DNA from: Methylocapsa acidiphila B2
GTDB taxonomy: Bacteria; Pseudomonadota; Alphaproteobacteria; Rhizobiales; Beijerinckiaceae
Length of the DNA stretch: 64,000 bases
Direction: 5' to 3'
Assembly: GCF_000427445.1 (NCBI RefSeq)
Contig: NZ_KE386496.1
Location: 682,001-746,000, forward strand
Under the pieces are notes generated by a model. The model was given only the letters and a program-made list of their open reading frames with translations. It had not been told where the DNA came from and made no database searches. A program made the translations under genes and the position numbers. Positions 61,658-64,000 of the stretch are shown piece by piece; the first letter of the stretch is position 1; each line of letters opens with the position of its first letter.

Positions 61658-62158
61658 ATGGGCGGAAGTTACGGCGGCGGCTTGGGCTCTCTGGATATTC
61701 AAAGTCTTTCGGAGAAGGTGAAACAGAAACTGACGGACGCCAAAAGCGACGCCAGCAGGCACGTTTTCATCAGCTTCAATCACGAAGATTTGGACGAGGT
61801 GAACCTGCTTCGTGGTCAAGCGAAGAATGACAAGGTCGATTTGCAATTCGACGACCATTCCGTCAAGGAGCCATTCGACAGCGCCAACGCCGATTACATC
61901 AAGCGGCAAATCCGCGACAAGATCGACCGCTGCTCGGTAACGGTAGTGTATCTTTCCGAAAAAACCGCCTCCAGCAAATGGGTGAACTGGGAGATCGAGG
62001 AGAGCATCAAGCGTGGCAAGGGTGTCATCGGCGTTTACAAGGGAGACAAGGCCCCGACCAATGTTCCCCCGGCGTTTCAGCAGAACGGCTGCAATTCCGT
62101 GAAGTGGGAGCACGCCGCGCTGATGAAGGCCATCGAGGATGCGAGTACGAAGAGATAG
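61658..62158 (+). CDS. TIR-domain protein (ThsB/DUF1863-like) with glycine-rich N-terminus
   Basis: ATG 61658 follows AGGAG by seven bases, giving 166 residues. The first dozen residues are MGGSYGGGLGSLD, an exposed Gly-rich tail. From residue 35 a TIR domain follows: HVFISFNHEDLDE, LQFDDHSVKEPFDS, CSVTVVYLSEKTASSKWVNW with the predicted catalytic Glu112 in NWEIEES, and KGVIGVYKG. This fits the ThsB-like TIRs of Thoeris, which make cyclic-ADP-ribose-type signals. It is the last gene of the operon and probable sensor or signal maker for the SLATT protein. Confidence 0.85.
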   Translation: MGGSYGGGLGSLDIQSLSEKVKQKLTDAKSDASRHVFISFNHEDLDEVNLLRGQAKNDKVDLQFDDHSVKEPFDSANADYIKRQIRDKIDRCSVTVVYLSEKTASSKWVNWEIEESIKRGKGVIGVYKGDKAPTNVPPAFQQNGCNSVKWEHAALMKAIEDASTKR

Positions 62159-62528
62159 CCGGTGAGCGTTCTTGCTGGAATGGTATCTGGTGACGCTGCC
62201 TCAACGGGACGGGTGAGCGCCTCCACCATCCCCCGAAGCTCAGACTCCTTTGGTCTGCATTCTCGCGGACCTCGTTTATGATGCGCGCACGTTTATAGCG
62301 GGAAGGATCGCCATATAGAATCCGCGAATCCAGCCCCCTTGGCTTAGTGGTATCGCAGTTGGTATGGGTTTGGATCGTGGGTAGAAAGCCCAATAATTAC
62401 AATGCGAACTCAAGCCTGTTGACCATCGAGTGGGAATGATTTCGGCCTCTACCGGCGGCCTGCCGTAAGCGACAAGGTCATGAACGCGCGCTATGGTCCG
62501 CTCGTCCGGCATTTGTGGGAAGGTCGCG
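62159..62528. other. Right end of the island and junction with the chromosome, no gene seen
   Basis: No convincing coding region. Bases 62349-62375 repeat the arm-like block of the left end (20 of 27 positions, with GTTGGTATGG exact), and the attachment repeat is at 62425-62440. The sequence after it should be the original chromosome. No strong terminator hairpin was found after the TIR stop. Confidence 0.5.
62425..62440 (+). repeat. attR: right direct repeat of the guaA island
   Basis: ATCGAGTGGGAATGAT matches the guaA 3' end at 46054-46069 at 15 of 16 positions and in the same orientation. It sets the island length at about 16.4 kb. The single internal difference (A for G) would change no stop codon, and the left copy keeps guaA intact. 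Confidence 0.85.
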
Positions 62529-63005
62529 ATGCCCCAGATCTTCAACGGTCGCTACACGGCGCGCATCGACAAGCCCTTGGCGCTGTTTCTCATCGGCATG
62601 CGCCTCAACAAGCTCTGGGCGGTCCATAAATGGCTCCCGGTCTTCCTGGCCATGCCGCGCATGCTCGCGGAGCTTCGCCGCGATCCCAAGGCTGGCCTGC
62701 TCTCCCACCGCCTCTATTTCTCCGGGCGGGTCCTTCTCGTGCAGCAATATTGGGAGTCCTTCGACAAGCTTTTGGCTTATGCGCATGATCCTTCGGCTGC
62801 GCATTTTCCGGCCTGGAAGGCGTTCAACAGGGCCGTGGGGCGAGACGGGACGGTCGGCATATGGCACGAGACCTATCTCGTTGAGCCTGGCAAATATGAA
62901 TGTCTCTACGCCAATATGCCCCGGTTCGGGCTCGCCGCAGCGGCGAGCCATGTCCCGGCCGAGGGCGCCTTGTCCCAGGCGAAAGACCGCATGCGGCCGG
63001 ATTGA
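62529..63005 (+). CDS. DUF4188 protein
   Basis: ATG 62529 follows GGAAGG by six bases, giving 158 residues. The sequence IFNGRYTARIDKPLALFLIG, MRLNKLWAVHKWLPVFLAMP, QQYWESFDKLLAYAHDPSAA and NRAVGRDGTVGIWHETYLVE is typical of DUF4188, related to the dimeric alpha-beta barrel/monooxygenase-like fold of YxxI-type proteins. Function unproven. It belongs to the chromosome beyond the island. Confidence 0.88.
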   Translation: MPQIFNGRYTARIDKPLALFLIGMRLNKLWAVHKWLPVFLAMPRMLAELRRDPKAGLLSHRLYFSGRVLLVQQYWESFDKLLAYAHDPSAAHFPAWKAFNRAVGRDGTVGIWHETYLVEPGKYECLYANMPRFGLAAAASHVPAEGALSQAKDRMRPD

Positions 63006-63134
63006 TTTTCGTCGGACGCTGCGGTTTCGGAGCTGAACCGCAGCCCCAGTCCCTTCACGCCGAGGGGCTTCCCTCCGCCGACGCTTCGTGCAATGTCCTC
63101 TGCATAGCCTTATTTTCGCGCTCGAGAGATCCGA

Positions 63135-63866
63135 ATGGCCGATTTTTTCCGTGAAGTCGACGAGGACTACCGCCGCGACCGCGCGGTCCAGTTCTGGACC
63201 AAATATCAATATTGGTTCCTCGGCTTCGCCCTTCTCGTCGTGGCGGCGACGGGAGCTTGGCGTTACTACAACCATATCCGCACGGAGGCGGCGGAGGCGG
63301 CCGGCGCGAAATATGAGGCCGCGATGCAATTATCGGTCGCCGGGAAAGCGGCGGAAGCCGAGGCGGCTTTCGACGAACTGGCGAAGACCGCGCCGAAGGG
63401 CTACGCGAGCCTCGCGCGCCTGCGCGCGGCGGATGAAATCGCGGCCCGCGATCCCGAGGCCGGGATCAAGGCCTTCGAGGCGCTGGCGGCCGACCAGACC
63501 TATAATGAAGATTTCCGCGATCTCGCCCGTCTGCGCGCCGCCGTCCTGAGCGCCGACCGAGGCGATCCGAAGGAGGTCGAGCAAAGGCTCGCCCCATTCG
63601 CGACCCAGTCTTTCCCCTATCGCAATACGATCCGCGAGCTTCTCGGGCTCGTCGCCTTCCGCCGCAATGATTTCGAGGCTGCCGGGCGCTGGTTCGACGC
63701 CATCGTCGCCGATCCGCAAGCCTCCTCGGCGCTGCGCCAGCGCGCCGACGCTTTTCTCGGCCTCGTCCAGGCGGGCGCTCTTTCGCCTGAGGCGCCGCCG
63801 GCCCAGGCCATGCCGCCCGCCTCCGCGCCGAGCGCGACGCCTGGCGGAGAAACCCCGAAAAAGTGA
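63135..63866 (+). CDS. YfgM-like tetratricopeptide membrane protein
   Basis: A 243-residue protein with a short cytosolic start ([20 protein letters not shown]), one transmembrane helix ([20 protein letters not shown]) and a periplasmic TPR-like region of Ala-rich helices ([20 protein letters not shown]). It ends in a Pro-rich tail. This is the YfgM/TPR_21 family, linked to the SecYEG translocon and envelope folding. In many Proteobacteria it precedes bamB and der; here der follows directly, its ATG overlapping this stop (TGATG). Confidence 0.85.
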   Translation: MADFFREVDEDYRRDRAVQFWTKYQYWFLGFALLVVAATGAWRYYNHIRTEAAEAAGAKYEAAMQLSVAGKAAEAEAAFDELAKTAPKGYASLARLRAADEIAARDPEAGIKAFEALAADQTYNEDFRDLARLRAAVLSADRGDPKEVEQRLAPFATQSFPYRNTIRELLGLVAFRRNDFEAAGRWFDAIVADPQASSALRQRADAFLGLVQAGALSPEAPPAQAMPPASAPSATPGGETPKK

Positions 63867-64000
63867 TGTTCACGGTCGCCATCATCGGCCGCCCGAACGT
63901 CGGCAAGTCGACCCTGTTCAATCGGCTCGTCGGCAAGAAGCTCGCGCTCGTCGACGACAGGCCGGGCGTCACGCGCGACCGGCGCGAGGGGCAGGCGCGG
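63866..64000 (+). CDS. der: Ribosome-assembly GTPase Der (EngA), 3' cut by the window
   Basis: Only the first 45 residues are visible. They contain the G1 loop GRPNVGKST and the switch region [13 protein letters not shown], the N-terminal signature of the two-GTPase-domain protein Der, needed for 50S subunit assembly. The start codon overlaps the YfgM-like stop. Confidence 0.93.
   Translation, partial: MFTVAIIGRPNVGKSTLFNRLVGKKLALVDDRPGVTRDRREGQAR

Noticed and set aside
58876-62158. Calling the operon a standard type IV CBASS
   Set aside because: The QueC, TGT and OGG-like trio fits, but no CD-NTase (GS motif with an Asp-x-Asp nucleotidyltransferase core) is encoded in the operon or island; the only nucleotidyltransferase is AbiEii, which belongs to a toxin-antitoxin pair.
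58876-62158. Calling the operon QatABCD
   Set aside because: A QueC-like gene is present, but there is no QatA ATPase and no TatD-type nuclease (QatD).

Overview
The window looks like a piece of an alphaproteobacterial chromosome, most likely from a Hyphomicrobiales (Rhizobiales) methylotroph of the Methylocystaceae/Beijerinckiaceae type. This is inferred from the GC-rich sequence, a separate two-subunit methylmalonyl-CoA mutase, an elaborate molybdenum-cofactor cluster, an oxalate decarboxylase/antiporter pair, an SmbP-like protein, an HpnK-type deacetylase and Ti-plasmid-type transfer genes. No rRNA or tRNA gene was seen, so the taxon is not proven.

Layout. 1-6.6 kb: glycosyltransferase (cut by the window edge), small zinc-finger protein, FAD monooxygenase, stand-alone Fe-S/CCG oxidoreductase, Fe/Mn superoxide dismutase, lipoprotein and a small membrane protein. 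6.6-15 kb: two divergent operons. The leftward one is tusA-like, DUF2478, phzF-like, NUDIX. The rightward one holds three consecutive MoeA-type genes (one divergent, one fused to a periplasmic-binding-like domain, one canonical) interleaved with mobB, followed by crcB and a DUF190 gene. 15-19.8 kb: GST, a LysR regulator divergent from a Tat-exported oxalate decarboxylase, then an oxalate/formate antiporter; together a probable oxalate-use unit. 19.8-46 kb: KAP NTPase, EttA, MFS transporter, CDF metal exporter, glyoxalase I, Uma2 protein, methylmalonyl-CoA mutase (small and large subunits split by a secreted-protein gene), SmbP, DUF1491, DUF2254, M20 peptidase, MurJ, GT2, HpnK-like deacetylase, SDR, photolyase and GMP synthase.

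46.05-62.44 kb is a genomic island inserted at the 3' end of guaA. The last bases of guaA (46054-46069) recur as a 15/16 match at 62425-62440. Between them lie a tyrosine integrase, an AlpA-type regulator, a TraA relaxase, an oriT-like site, TraC and TraD, an AbiE toxin-antitoxin pair, and a nine-gene co-directional defence operon. That operon runs HTH, HsdR, HsdM, HsdS, SLATT membrane protein, TGT-like, OGG-like, QueC-like, TIR protein. There is no type IV secretion system in the window, so the island looks mobilizable rather than self-conjugative.

The most interesting object is the last five genes (58876-62158), which overlap or lie within a few bases of one another. QueC-like, TGT-like and OGG-like genes are the known accessory trio of type IV CBASS, but no CD-NTase is present. 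The trio is instead flanked by a SLATT two-TM protein and a ThsB-like TIR protein whose N-terminus is strikingly glycine-rich. The working idea is a Thoeris-like TIR/SLATT defence system controlled by QueC-dependent N-terminal deazaguanine conjugation.

62.5-64 kb returns to the chromosome: DUF4188 protein, YfgM-like TPR membrane protein and the start of der.
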